64,000 nt of DNA from JBBQVS01 sp964250765 (GCA_964250765.1 CAXUHF010000007.1:1-64000); one strand, 5' to 3'. Counted from the stretch's first letter, positions 43,245 to 52,978 are shown. The notes: generated by a model from the sequence alone, not told the origin. Made by a program: numbers and translations.

Positions 43245-44426
43245 TTATACTCTATTGTAACGCTTCTGACGCAACACGTCTATACTTTTCGCCAACAAAA
43301 CAGACGCCTGTTCCACTTCTGCTTCTGTAGTCCATCGTCCAAGCGTCAAGCGTAGCGCACCAAGTGCTTGTTCGCGCGAAAGCCCCATCGCAGTAAGTAC
43401 TGACGAAGGGTCTGTACTACCCTCATGACAGGCGGAGCCAGTTGAGCTAGCAATCTCAGGCGTGGTAGCTAGTACCTCTTCACCTACAACACCATCAACA
43501 TGTATATTTAACGTGTTGGGCAAGCGTTCTGTACGATGTCCATTAAGATGAGCAGTGTCTGGTAGTTGTTGCTCCAATCTCTGCTCAAGTAGGTCACGTA
43601 GATGTCGTAGGCGTACTTGACTAGATGCTAGTTGCTCATAGGCTAATTCACATGCAATTCCCAGACCTACCATATACGGCACATTCTCTGTACCTGCCCT
43701 ACGGCCATGTTCTTGTCCACCGCCGTAGATTGCTGGCTCAAGTTGTAAACCATCTCGTACATAGAGGGCACCAATACCCTTAGGTGCGTACAACTTGTGA
43801 CCTGCCACTGTTAACAGATCAACACCGAGTTCGTTTACCAATGTTGGAATTTTCCCGACAGATTGTGAAGCGTCGGTATGCATGAGCGCATCGTGACGAT
43901 GGGCGATCTCCGCAATCTCAGCGATAGGCTGTAGGGTCCCCGTCTCATTGTTCGCATGCATAACTGTGACGAGTACAGTCTGGTCAGTGATGGCAGCTTC
44001 TACATCCTCACTATGTACACGTCCCTGCGCGTCAACAGGGAGATATGTTATACGAAAGTCATGCAGACGTTCAAGTGACTTACATATGTTCAGCACGGCG
44101 GGATGCTCGGTGACTTGCGTGATGATATGATTGCCGCGATGCCGTACCATAAGTGCAGCACCACGAATTGCGAGTGTATCACTTTCAGAACCACAGCCCG
44201 TGAAAATAATCTCTGAGGCCTGGCAATGTAGCAGTTGTGCAACCTGCACGCGCGCTTTGTCAATAGCCTGTCGTGTAGGCAATCCATATGCATGCGTGCT
44301 TGAGGGATTCCCAAAGTGTGTTGAGAGGTACGGTAGTATTGCCTCAATCACAAGAGGATCAACTGGTGTAGTCGCATTATAATCTAAGTAAATAGGACTA
44401 TTTTGTAGTCCTGGATGCGTCATCAT
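43245..44426 (-). CDS. Cysteine desulfurase (NifS/IscS-like)
   Basis: A 393-residue PLP enzyme that takes sulfur from cysteine as a persulfide for Fe-S clusters, thiolation and other uses. The cofactor Lys211 lies in AGHKLYAPKG, the substrate His and loop in ANNETGTLQP, and the catalytic Cys333 in STGSACHEG. The loop around the Cys is of the IscS/NifS (class I) type. The ATG at 44426 follows AGAGG. No scaffold gene (IscU or SufU) is adjacent. It could also supply selenium to SelD for the selenoprotein at 21 kb, which is speculation. Confidence 0.93.
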   Translation of the reverse strand: MMTHPGLQNSPIYLDYNATTPVDPLVIEAILPYLSTHFGNPSSTHAYGLPTRQAIDKARVQVAQLLHCQASEIIFTGCGSESDTLAIRGAALMVRHRGNHIITQVTEHPAVLNICKSLERLHDFRITYLPVDAQGRVHSEDVEAAITDQTVLVTVMHANNETGTLQPIAEIAEIAHRHDALMHTDASQSVGKIPTLVNELGVDLLTVAGHKLYAPKGIGALYVRDGLQLEPAIYGGGQEHGRRAGTENVPYMVGLGIACELAYEQLASSQVRLRHLRDLLEQRLEQQLPDTAHLNGHRTERLPNTLNIHVDGVVGEEVLATTPEIASSTGSACHEGSTDPSSVLTAMGLSREQALGALRLTLGRWTTEAEVEQASVLLAKSIDVLRQKRYNRV

Positions 44427-44706
44427 ATCTTTTTCCTCTTTCAAGACTTCTTTTTACTGTTATTATTGTACACTAGAAAATTTTGTCTACATTCTCTACG
44501 TATTCATAAGCTACGCACAAAAAAGAGTGGGAACAAACGTCTTTAGTGAAAACAGGATAGAACATTCTTTTCTTATCACAAAGGAGACCCAGACAAGGGC
44601 TTCTATAAAAAAACTCTTGTTTTGTATGAGCGTGAGAGGGTATACTTCTTGAGAGTCATCAACACTGGTGTTGATGCTGAAAGCTATTTCACTGCAAGGA
44701 GATACC

Positions 44707-45033
44707 ATGATTCAGTTAACCGCGCTCTACGGTCATCCTCAAGACTCCGCTGCTTTCGACGAATACTACCAGAACACGCACAGTCCTCTGGCAAGAAAGA
44801 TTCCAGGACTCAAAGGCTATATCGCTAATAAGCCAACAGCGATCAACCCACAAGAGAAGACCCCTTACTATCAGATTGCAGAACTCTATTTTGAGAGTAT
44901 GGAAGCGTTGCAAGCAGGTTTGCAGTCGGCTGAAGGTCAAGCCGCGGCTGGCGATACACAGAATTTTGCAACTGGCGGTGTCTCACTTGTGATAGGCGAA
45001 GTACACATATATGATGCTGTTTCGATCAGCTAA
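44707..45033 (+). CDS. EthD family protein
   Basis: A 108-residue dimeric ferredoxin-like-fold protein. The EthD pattern YGHPQDSAAFDEYYQNTHSPLA (shown in part: FDEYYQNTHSPLA) with the conserved His, then LKGY and a C-terminal SVIGEVH-like strand (LVIGEVHIYD) is clear. Members help degrade or modify small molecules. The start at 44707 has an AAGGAG site. It ends at a perfect palindrome shared with the convergent glutaredoxin. Confidence 0.85.
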   Translation: MIQLTALYGHPQDSAAFDEYYQNTHSPLARKIPGLKGYIANKPTAINPQEKTPYYQIAELYFESMEALQAGLQSAEGQAAAGDTQNFATGGVSLVIGEVHIYDAVSIS

Positions 45034-45099
45034 AATCTGTAGAAAAAGAGCGTTTCCGACAAATAATTATTTGTCGGAAACGCTCTTTTTCTACAGATT
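45034..45099. terminator. 66-base perfect palindrome, bidirectional terminator
   Basis: Arms 45034-45066 and 45067-45099 are exact reverse complements with no spacer. It starts at the EthD stop codon and ends 8 bases before the glutaredoxin stop on the other strand. Runs of A and T inside the arms give a U-tract in both directions. Confidence 0.85.
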
Positions 45100-45107
45100 G
45101 AAAAGGG

Positions 45108-45380
45108 TTATGCGGGGAACTTAGCGGCAAGTTCACGTGCGCTTGGCTCGACAAGTACGGAACCGTCGGGAAAAACGATGGTAGGTACGCTACGTGCGCC
45201 GTTGTTGATCTTTACGACATACTCTGCTGCATCGTCGTCTTCCTCAATGTTTATGTAGTCGTAAGCGATGCCGTGGGAATCAAGCCAGCGTTTCGCCATA
45301 CGGCAATCACCACACCATGTGGTGGCGTACATAACAACTTTTTCCTCGGTCTTTGGTGTTTGTGTGGTAGATTCAGTCAC
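45108..45380 (-). CDS. Glutaredoxin/mycoredoxin-like protein
   Basis: A 90-residue thioredoxin-fold protein with the redox motif CGDC near residue 23 in TTWCGDCRMAKRWL, and the cis-Pro and glycine features VPTIVFPDGSVLVEP. The CGDC motif and length are like mycoredoxin-1 rather than classical CPYC glutaredoxin. It reduces mixed disulfides in the cytosol; the low-molecular thiol partner is unknown. Confidence 0.9.
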   Translation of the reverse strand: MTESTTQTPKTEEKVVMYATTWCGDCRMAKRWLDSHGIAYDYINIEEDDDAAEYVVKINNGARSVPTIVFPDGSVLVEPSARELAAKFPA

Positions 45381-45497
45381 GATTAGCTCCTAATAAGTAT
45401 GAAGTAATGTAAGAATATATCTACTTACTTGAACATGATACTTAGAAAAAGTATTCCCACTCTTGTCCTTCAACCAATACGTTCTCGAACTTCTTAC

Positions 45498-45962
45498 TTA
45501 CGCAAGATGGACATAGATGAGCGTAAACAACTGCGCCGCCCGTTGCACAGATGCAGGCTCAGGTTGTTTTGCTGCATTCAGCGTTACCGTATACGCTCTT
45601 GCCGCCCCTGGACGTTCTCGCACAAACGCTGTCAGTTCTTTTGCGATCAGTTCTTTGTCATCATGAACGACCTCTGCGGTCCCTTTCAACTGTTTTCCCT
45701 GTAAGCGTAGTGTGACGGAAGGATGTCCAAGCAAGTTCTTATACCAGGGATGATCTGTGAACAATACAACGGTATCGCCATGTTTTGTGTACCCTAAGGG
45801 CGTTGTGAAGGGCTTACCACTTTTACGTCCTGTGAATGTCAACAGGATAAGCTGGCTACCCAATAATCCTTGTAGTGGAGATTGGAGTAGAAATGTCATA
45901 ATTTGGTTCAATAACTTCGGTGGTGTTCTTGGTGTATGTTGAGGAGTGTTATCTACTGCCAT
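45498..45962 (-). CDS. Deazaflavin (F420)-dependent nitroreductase-like protein
   Basis: A 154-residue split-barrel protein of the Ddn/DUF385 family. The pattern LLTFTGRKSGKPFTTPLGY followed by HPWYKNLLGHPSVTL is the usual F420H2-binding core. Such enzymes reduce nitro compounds or quinones. It is 19 bases from the geranylgeranyl-reductase-like gene, and a shared transcript is possible. Confidence 0.88.
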   Translation of the reverse strand: MAVDNTPQHTPRTPPKLLNQIMTFLLQSPLQGLLGSQLILLTFTGRKSGKPFTTPLGYTKHGDTVVLFTDHPWYKNLLGHPSVTLRLQGKQLKGTAEVVHDDKELIAKELTAFVRERPGAARAYTVTLNAAKQPEPASVQRAAQLFTLIYVHLA

Positions 45963-45981
45963 ACGAGTACGTTTTCCTTTA

Positions 45982-47229
45982 CTATCCCTCTGCTGGAATG
46001 AGAGAGGGTTTATTGATGCGTTCGAGCATCAGGTCAAGAAACTTTTTGCCGCCTGTAGCGACTAAGCCAGGATTGCGAGCTAGAATACCCATGACAAGAC
46101 CTGCATTGAAGTCTCCACGTAGTGCTTGAGCCATTTGAGCAGGTGTGAGGCGTTTCATCAGATCAAGGGAGCTATCCCATTGCTCATCACTATAGTTAGC
46201 AATGCGTTTGTTTATCATATACGAGATGTCCATATCACGCCCAAAACGTGTACGCCACTGCTTATCGAAACGTTCTAGGAACGCAGCCGATGTGTTGCCA
46301 GCTTTCGCCGCGTCAGCCGCGACCTTACCCGCCATTTGACCAGAGTAGATCGCAAAACGGATGCCTTCGCCTACGAGTGTTGAACCATGACCACCTGCGT
46401 CACCAGCTAGAAGCAGTCCGTTTCTTGAGAAGCGTTCTACTGCCCCTTCCGATGGAAAAAGACCTGTATGATATTCAACCGGACTGGCACCTTTAAATTT
46501 CTCAGTTAATTGTGGAATGTCGCGGACGATGCTATCAAGGTAAACACGTGCATCATCGTCGCTATCGGGATGTAGCACTCCAACACCAAGGCGTACTCGT
46601 CCATTGCCACGTGGAAAGACCCACGCATAGCCTCGCGGCGCAAAAGCACTACCCATGATGAGATAGAGTTCATCCTGTGGATAATTGGGTGCATACATAT
46701 CGTATTCAGCACCATAGCCATAGCGGTGGAATGCCTTGCCCATGTCGGTGCGAACTCCAATATGACGTGAGAAGCCACTTGCGTCAATCGTTACAGGTGC
46801 TTTGAAGGTGAGACGCTCACTCACATGATTTTTCGCGGTAACACCCATTACATAGTCATTCTCTAACAATGTTTGCTCGACGGTGTGGCGCATACGAAGT
46901 TCTGCTCCTGCTGCGATGGCACGACCCGCAAGGTGCTGATAGACACCGCGCACATCAATCACACATGCAACGGCTGGGTTGTATTGTAGGGGCACTTCGC
47001 GTTGTGGGGAGAGAAATACAACTCTTGTGATAGGGTGGTAAAGATGTTCAGGAATATTGAGTGCCTTCATATCACTCACCCAACTACCACCACTCGTATG
47101 TACTGGATAACCAATCTCGTTTTGTCGTTCTAATACAAGTGTGCGTGCTCCCTGCTTTGCCGCCACCTCAGCCGCCGCTAATCCAGCAGGTCCACCGCCC
47201 ACAATTAACACATCATATTCGTCTGTCAT
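45982..47229 (-). CDS. Geranylgeranyl-reductase-family FAD oxidoreductase
   Basis: A 415-residue FAD enzyme. The dinucleotide motif GGGPAGLAAAEVAAKQG lies near residue 11, then VLERQNEIGYPVHTSGG, the region TIDASGFSRHIG, and LLLAGDAGGHGSTLVGEGI near 280. These are typical of the geranylgeranyl reductase family (ChlP-like), which saturates isoprenoid side chains of chlorophyll, archaeal lipids or menaquinone. In a non-phototroph the quinone tail is the likeliest target; that is inference. Confidence 0.85.
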   Translation of the reverse strand: MTDEYDVLIVGGGPAGLAAAEVAAKQGARTLVLERQNEIGYPVHTSGGSWVSDMKALNIPEHLYHPITRVVFLSPQREVPLQYNPAVACVIDVRGVYQHLAGRAIAAGAELRMRHTVEQTLLENDYVMGVTAKNHVSERLTFKAPVTIDASGFSRHIGVRTDMGKAFHRYGYGAEYDMYAPNYPQDELYLIMGSAFAPRGYAWVFPRGNGRVRLGVGVLHPDSDDDARVYLDSIVRDIPQLTEKFKGASPVEYHTGLFPSEGAVERFSRNGLLLAGDAGGHGSTLVGEGIRFAIYSGQMAGKVAADAAKAGNTSAAFLERFDKQWRTRFGRDMDISYMINKRIANYSDEQWDSSLDLMKRLTPAQMAQALRGDFNAGLVMGILARNPGLVATGGKKFLDLMLERINKPSLIPAEG

Positions 47230-47453
47230 ACTCTGCTTTCTTTAGGATACGTTTCTTTTGCAATCATACGATTGCGACAACTGTTTGCCTTTTAGTGTAT
47301 CACGTGTAATCAACTGTGTGCATTCAAGAGTGAGTCAAGTATCCTATGACTATAAGAATATTAAAGAGGCAAGCGAGTGTTTATGTCAAGCATAAGAGAA
47401 CGTTATATCTATCAAGGCATAATGTAGAAAATTACGAGAGGAAACACTTCGCT

Positions 47454-47871
47454 ATGTCATATTTTTCTGATATTCACTCGGTTCTTCTCATTGGAAGTAT
47501 TTTTCCACAACTTGGAAATTGCTCGTCTCGCTGATCGTCACATTCGGCTTAATGAGTTACGTAAAAAAGAGTGTGAGAAAGTCCCGAAGGGTAAACGAAA
47601 AGGTCCTTATGTAAGTTGGTGGAGTGCAGTAGGCGACCATAACATGGATATCGCTGGTGCTGTGATGTTTTTAGACCTCTATGATTTTGTGTCTCCACAG
47701 GACCATGCATATATCATACCTCAGGCCGTGCGCATGTATGGGGAAGATATTCTTCCATATAAGCGCATTTACGAAATATATTATAGTTTGCTTCTTTCCG
47801 ACTGCAAAACATTCGACCCTCTCGCATATGTTTGGAGCCTCAAAAACTTGCGACGCTATATGCTCTCGTAG
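47454..47871 (+). pseudogene. Hypothetical protein with single-base frameshift
   Basis: A GAGAGGAAA site precedes an ATG at 47454 giving MSYFSDIHSVLLIGSIF. The continuing frame (LEIARLADRHIRLNEL to the stop at 47871) is one base out of register. Removing one T from the five-T run at 47500-47504 fuses them into one 138-residue protein. The downstream half alone has no ribosome site. The gene is probably one unknown protein with either a sequencing error or a real frameshift. I recognise no family. Confidence 0.65.
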
Positions 47872-48060
47872 TTTTGAAATTGGAGTGTATTCGCAGAATC
47901 ATATCAATAGAAATATGTCAATGTATTGAACTAACCTCAAGAACATACATTTGCTCTTTTCCTCTCATCTTGTGTGCCGATAGAACGTAGTAGGTTGTTG
48001 CATCAACGCAGGGACCTATTGCACGACACATCTCTTAAGAGGAAATGAGGTTCTGAAGGA

Positions 48061-49062
48061 ATGCGTTTCAAATATCTAGCAAGTTTCTTTTTAATCTGTA
48101 TGGTTGGATTGAGCATTCTTACGAGTCACATGCTTTCGCCATTACAAACATCGCATGCTGCAGGTCAATCCATACCAGATACAAAAGGAACTCGTCAAAT
48201 TCTCCCTAAGCCATCTCTCCGCGTTAATTCTAATCTTCGGTGGATACATGGTCAAGGTATTGTACCAGTGACGACTTCGCTCTACGAGGCCACGACTGAT
48301 GCTCATACGATGTATGTGCAAGGGTGTAATGCCGCTCGTGGCTCCGAGGGTATTATTATTCTTGACTGGGGACAACCCGTCTATGTAGGCAATGGACAAT
48401 ATGGCACCTATGATTTTGGTGGACACGACGACTCGGACACTGATATCTTGCATGCCTCGGCAAACTTTGCGCTTGGCCTCTGGGCGTGTCGCACACCAAT
48501 CACAAACATTGCACTTGCACTTGGTGAAAGCAATTACTACTCCGGTAATGCACTTCCACTTACAAGTGCTGCTTGGTACGTTGACGGTCAACAATGGGGA
48601 AAGCTTGTTAACAACCTGAACAGTTTTGTCGTCAGTAATCACTACAATGTCATAGGCGTCTATGGCGCAGGTGATCTTGAGACAGGTTGGCAGACATTTG
48701 CCTTAACAAGTAGTCTTGTCAACGGCTTCAACAACATATCATCGCTTGCCTACTTCGATTTCGGTGATGATGCCCCTGGCTATTGGACAAACTATCAGAC
48801 ATGGTATATCGCATATGGTGCTCATGATAACTTGCCTTTACCCGAAATTTATTATAACGCTGATGCGACCTATGACTGGCAAGTGTTGAATGTCTGGTCT
48901 TGCACATATATGGGTGGCCCAATGTATATTCGAGGTGCCATGTCTACATCCATAGGCAATTCTTCAGCACAAGCGTGGACAGCAATGTACCAAGCTACTG
49001 CATCCAATGCATGTACAGCACGTACACTTCCGTGGATGACATTCTCTACCTATATCGCGTAA
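48061..49062 (+). CDS. Secreted protein of unknown function
   Basis: A 333-residue protein with a signal peptide (about residues 1-35, ending near TSHAAG). The mature part is rich in Trp, Tyr, Asn and Gly (WYVDGQQWGKLVNN, YWTNYQTWYIAYG), typical of extracellular beta-rich proteins, with two or three Cys pairs possible. No family recognised. GAAGG lies just before the ATG. It ends at a copy of the long inverted-repeat family. Confidence 0.7.
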   Translation: MRFKYLASFFLICMVGLSILTSHMLSPLQTSHAAGQSIPDTKGTRQILPKPSLRVNSNLRWIHGQGIVPVTTSLYEATTDAHTMYVQGCNAARGSEGIIILDWGQPVYVGNGQYGTYDFGGHDDSDTDILHASANFALGLWACRTPITNIALALGESNYYSGNALPLTSAAWYVDGQQWGKLVNNLNSFVVSNHYNVIGVYGAGDLETGWQTFALTSSLVNGFNNISSLAYFDFGDDAPGYWTNYQTWYIAYGAHDNLPLPEIYYNADATYDWQVLNVWSCTYMGGPMYIRGAMSTSIGNSSAQAWTAMYQATASNACTARTLPWMTFSTYIA

Positions 49063-49081
49063 CATCCCTAAGATTTTTTGT

Positions 49082-49176
49082 GGAGACTAGATTTATCGTG
49101 TCCTTGAGCGATTTATTACATGTGAATGCATCACTCGCGCAATTTATTGCGCCTCGGACGCGATAAATCTGGTCCC
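49082..49176. repeat. Long inverted-repeat element, copy 1
   Basis: Arms 49082-49103 and 49156-49176 are near-perfect reverse complements with the core GATTTATC/GATAAATC. The same core and GGTCCCTA ends recur at 52979-53055. A smaller hairpin sits inside. It follows the secreted protein gene and probably terminates its transcript; two copies suggest a dispersed repeat family. Confidence 0.7.
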
Positions 49177-49206
49177 TACCACTTATAATGAAAAGGCAAA
49201 CACACT

Positions 49207-49890
49207 ATGCAAAAACATACTGCACGTAAGAATACATCTGCCCGCCGCATTCGGTTTCGTCCTATTTGGCTCTTATTGGTCATAGCGGTTTTATTTATTC
49301 TTTGTGGCGTGTTTCTTACCTTCGCCCATCGTTCACAAGCATCTACAAACCTATCAAGTGTATCTCCGCAAACACGTAGCACTACTGTTACAAAGGTAAC
49401 ACAGACGCCATCGACCATTGTTACTCCTACTGCTAGTCCAAAAAGTACGAACAAGCAAGCGGGACTTCTACATCCTACGGCTACACCAACACAAACAATA
49501 GTAGCCACAACACCTACATCGGTTGCATCAACTCCCACGCTAGTTGCATCAACACCACAACATACACAATATGGCGTGTTTCCGCTATCATCGGGAGGAC
49601 CTCTGCCAGTACCTGAGAGCGTTCTGCGTCCAACAAATATTGCACGTGTGATGCTTGGTTCAACACTTGTTTCTGTATATGCTGGCTCGATGTCAAGCAA
49701 CCCACAAGAAGGTATTCTCTGTGTCTTACGCGAAGATATTACAACGGGTGCATTACATCTTCAGGTGTATCAAGGACCTTCAACGGGAGGTGCATTGACC
49801 ATTCTCTCAGTTCAGAAAAGCGTGCTAAAAATAGCGAACACGAAAATGCAGGGTTCTTTTGATCTGAACACAAATACGTTTCAGTGGTAA
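49207..49890 (+). CDS. Membrane-anchored protein with Thr/Pro linker
   Basis: A 227-residue protein: basic N-terminus, one membrane helix (about 21-43), a Ser/Thr/Pro linker (about 45-125) with near-repeats such as TPTSVASTPTLVASTP, and a small beta-rich C-terminal domain (about 125-227). The domain would lie outside. No family recognised. The architecture matches the proteins at 7.7 and 8.9 kb. Confidence 0.7.
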   Translation: MQKHTARKNTSARRIRFRPIWLLLVIAVLFILCGVFLTFAHRSQASTNLSSVSPQTRSTTVTKVTQTPSTIVTPTASPKSTNKQAGLLHPTATPTQTIVATTPTSVASTPTLVASTPQHTQYGVFPLSSGGPLPVPESVLRPTNIARVMLGSTLVSVYAGSMSSNPQEGILCVLREDITTGALHLQVYQGPSTGGALTILSVQKSVLKIANTKMQGSFDLNTNTFQW

Positions 49891-49936
49891 CGTTACCTAC
49901 TAACGCCGATATGGTTTGTGAGGAAGCGTCACTTGC

Positions 49937-50863
49937 TTATGTGGCGGCTTCCTCCAAATGTACTTTACCTTTCACGTTGACCAATGCAACACCTGTTATA
50001 ATTACAGCCCCACCAATAAGCGAGAGCAGAGAAGGTATTTCACCCAACCAGGGCCAAGCAATTAACGCGGCTAACACAGGTATGACATAGAGAAAACTCG
50101 CTGTATTGGAGGCAGGCATACGCGAGAGAGCATAGGCCCACGCTACATACGCGATTGCAGCAGGGAAGATACCCAAATACACAATAGCAATTGTCGCTTC
50201 GCTGGAAGCAGTTTGCATTTGCAGCAACAAGCCAGGAGCATAGACCAACATGATGAGCGTTGCGGCCCAGATGGTATACGTCGTCAGTTCTATACCAGAG
50301 TATTTTTTCAAATAGGGTTTCTGTATGACAAAATAGACGCTTTCGGAGAGCGATGCAAGCAAAATAAGCAATGCTCCCGATGCAAAATGGAGTCCTCCAC
50401 CTTGTCCAAGCACAACGATAATCACGCCTACAAAGCTTAGAAATATGCCTATCCATCCTAAGAGGCGCACCCGTTCATGCAGAAAAATAGCAGCAAGGAT
50501 GGTAGTGAAACAGGGAACAGTTGCCACTAGAAGACTTGAAGCACCTGCCGAGACACTTTGCTCACCATAGGTGAGAGCAACCTGATACATCGTAATGCCA
50601 ATAAAGCCAAGAAACAGCATAGCTGGTATGTCGCGTAGTGCGGGTAGACGCATACGAGTAACTAATGCATATACTAAAAGTGTTGCAGAAGCGACAAGAA
50701 AGCGCAACAATGCAAGATGTCCGGGCGTGTATGCTTTTAGACCTGCTCGAATACCTGCAAAAGCAGAAGCCCAAAGTACCAGTAACACTATAAGCGCGAT
50801 AAGTAGAGGAGCATCAATACGTATTTTTGAAAGTGGTCGTGGTGCCAGGGGTAAACGTGCCAT
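49937..50863 (-). CDS. EamA/DMT superfamily transporter
   Basis: A 308-residue protein with ten membrane helices in two EamA repeats (about 15-145 and 155-295). The first repeat shows WASAFAGIRAGLKAYTPGHLALLRF, given here in part as FAGIRAGLKAYTPGHLALL, the standard drug/metabolite transporter signature. Likely an exporter of a metabolite or amino acid. It overlaps nothing and is convergent with the preceding gene. Confidence 0.92.
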   Translation of the reverse strand: MARLPLAPRPLSKIRIDAPLLIALIVLLVLWASAFAGIRAGLKAYTPGHLALLRFLVASATLLVYALVTRMRLPALRDIPAMLFLGFIGITMYQVALTYGEQSVSAGASSLLVATVPCFTTILAAIFLHERVRLLGWIGIFLSFVGVIIVVLGQGGGLHFASGALLILLASLSESVYFVIQKPYLKKYSGIELTTYTIWAATLIMLVYAPGLLLQMQTASSEATIAIVYLGIFPAAIAYVAWAYALSRMPASNTASFLYVIPVLAALIAWPWLGEIPSLLSLIGGAVIITGVALVNVKGKVHLEEAAT

Positions 50864-51045
50864 AGGAAAATCTCCATCAAGTTTAATCCAACAGATACCA
50901 CGATTATAGAATTATTTGCACCTAATGAACATACTAAACCGAAGCTAAAAGTCTTATATGAGGAATGAATCGAAAGTAAAACAGCATTTTTCCCATACAT
51001 AACTAAGATAGTTGATAGGATAGTTAAGAAAAGTGCTGGGCAATT

Positions 51046-51762
51046 TTATGCAAGAGGATCAGTACCATCCCACGTACCAGTGGATGCAAGAGGACGAAAA
51101 CGTGCGAAAAGTTCTTCTTGATACCATTGTTCACTTCTTGTACGGCGTATCACGTCGATGTGTGTAGTAGAGGGGCCGTAGGCAAACGAGGTAACAGAGG
51201 GAAGCGTGCGCCACAAGCTGACGGTTGCTTGATGAAGAAAGGGAGACTCTCCAACACCTACAGAGTTTATGTAGTCAGGTTGTTGCAGCAATTGCTCTGC
51301 GACAGCAGGTACAGCATTCAGAAAAGTGCGTCTTTTAGCAAGATGAAGCGTGGCACGTGTCAGAATCACCCACGGTCCTGGCTCTGGTGGCTCTATAGGT
51401 ATCATTCCTGCAAGAGGGTCACGTCCTCCCCATTTGCCATGCCAGCGCACAGGACGCATATGTACGGTCCATACTTCTTCTGCTCGATGCCTTATACGGC
51501 GCATAATAGCAGAGTGCGCCTCAAAACGTTTCAGGTCTGCATATGAGTTCCATACGGTGAATAGAGCATAGCGTTGCAAATCGGCATGTGGGTCAAACGC
51601 TCGTCCCTTGCCAACACCGAGCGAACGCCAAAAGCGCAGACCAGATGTCAGTGCAAGTGAGAAGCGATCTAGCACTAGATGCGATAACGCAATAGAACTA
51701 GCACGCTCAGGATAACGTGCTAACGTAAAGGCTACAATCGGTTCGTTTTCGGCTATCTGCAT
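51046..51762 (-). CDS. Spheroidene-monooxygenase (CrtA)-like protein
   Basis: A 238-residue protein whose motif order follows the CrtA family: GLRFWRSLGVGKGRAF, ALFTVWNS, WTVHMRPVRWHGKWGGRDP, ILTRATLHLAKRRTF, QATVSLWR, FAYGPSTTH and WYQEELFARFRPL near the C-terminus. CrtA of phototrophs oxidises carotenoids, but many relatives occur without carotenoid genes and their role is unknown. No crt genes are next to it. Oxygenase of a lipid or terpenoid is a possible role, by inference. Confidence 0.8.
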   Translation of the reverse strand: MQIAENEPIVAFTLARYPERASSIALSHLVLDRFSLALTSGLRFWRSLGVGKGRAFDPHADLQRYALFTVWNSYADLKRFEAHSAIMRRIRHRAEEVWTVHMRPVRWHGKWGGRDPLAGMIPIEPPEPGPWVILTRATLHLAKRRTFLNAVPAVAEQLLQQPDYINSVGVGESPFLHQATVSLWRTLPSVTSFAYGPSTTHIDVIRRTRSEQWYQEELFARFRPLASTGTWDGTDPLA

Positions 51763-51812
51763 AGAGCTGTATTCTCCCTTTAAGGATTATAGAGCACCAG
51801 ATAAGGTTAGTG

Positions 51813-52838
51813 CTATTGCTCATGTTTGGACGAACGATGTTCTGGATTCAATTGTTCCAGAACCTCATCTTCATCTTTACTTTGTGCTTCATATGTATTA
51901 GGAGCTTCTTCGATACGCCAGACGCCACCACGAAGAATCACATACCGCCATTCAAGGTTACGACTGTTATTAAAGTCTGCAGGAGTTGCGGTTTTAAGCA
52001 AATCAAGGACATCATCTGGCGCAGCATTGTGAATGTCTAGCTCACCTTTTTGTACTTTGTAAATATAGTTGCGTACCAACCCTTGTGGGTCTGGACGAAA
52101 GATTATACGGTCCATGTGACGCAAGTTATGTTCGGCTGCGTGACGATGTTCTGGAATGTCCATATCGATCATGATGCGCCGACGCAAGGCTTCAAAGTAG
52201 CTATACTGTATAATGCCGCTACAGATAAATTGCAACACGGAGGCCGAGTCAGATTGACTTTCATCCCATTTTTTAAACAGGTCCGCTATCGTTCCCGCCG
52301 CATCAGCAATAATTGGAATTCCTCCAAGATGGCGTTCTGCCGCACGTTGGGCATATAGTGCTGCTAACTCTGCCACTGTTTTGCGGTCATACAGACCATT
52401 TATATGATCCATTGCAATGCCACGTACATGACGCAAATAGCCGATAGCTGGAACGTCTTCGGGATCGCGTGGATCATGACGCGAGTTTTCGTATGGCGTC
52501 TCTACATACCAGTCTAAATTAGGCCGCTTGATGCCGACGGTAAATTGTTCAAACGGTACAACCTCATTACGCCAACTAGCGATATGCACACCTTTTGTTT
52601 TTGCCTCGATAAGAAATGTATTATCATACCCCTTATCAGGATCGCTGAGGAGATAAAGGATAGCGGAATGGCTCCATTTACTGCCTGTCCCAATGCGTAT
52701 CATTCGTGCGAACACTTCTTTGGGGTCCTGGTTTACTCGTAGTATTACGTCCGCAACACGCATATACGGTCCTTCATCATTGGTTTGCAGAAAATAGGTC
52801 AATGGGTCATCACTCACATGTATAGCTCGATATGCCAT
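51813..52838 (-). CDS. YiiX/YebB-like permuted papain-fold hydrolase
   Basis: A 341-residue cytosolic protein of the YiiX/NlpC-P60-like circularly permuted papain family. It shows DVILRVNQ, the conserved GSKWSHSAILY with its His (near 65), a Glu in FLIEAKTKGVHI, and the Cys in QFICSGIIQYSYF (near 230), the expected order for this fold. Such enzymes act on lipids or amide bonds. The ATG at 52838 has an AAGGAG site. C-terminal 100 residues are an extra domain. Confidence 0.78.
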   Translation of the reverse strand: MAYRAIHVSDDPLTYFLQTNDEGPYMRVADVILRVNQDPKEVFARMIRIGTGSKWSHSAILYLLSDPDKGYDNTFLIEAKTKGVHIASWRNEVVPFEQFTVGIKRPNLDWYVETPYENSRHDPRDPEDVPAIGYLRHVRGIAMDHINGLYDRKTVAELAALYAQRAAERHLGGIPIIADAAGTIADLFKKWDESQSDSASVLQFICSGIIQYSYFEALRRRIMIDMDIPEHRHAAEHNLRHMDRIIFRPDPQGLVRNYIYKVQKGELDIHNAAPDDVLDLLKTATPADFNNSRNLEWRYVILRGGVWRIEEAPNTYEAQSKDEDEVLEQLNPEHRSSKHEQ

Positions 52839-52978
52839 CAGTATTTGCTCCTTGTCGTTATGCTCTTCCACTTCAAGATTATGCACTTCTACACAGTTTT
52901 TTGCAAGAGAAACAACAAGTAGGGATGTAGGGGTAAAGCCTTTCAATAGTATGTTTTTTTAAGAGATGTGTTAAAGTG

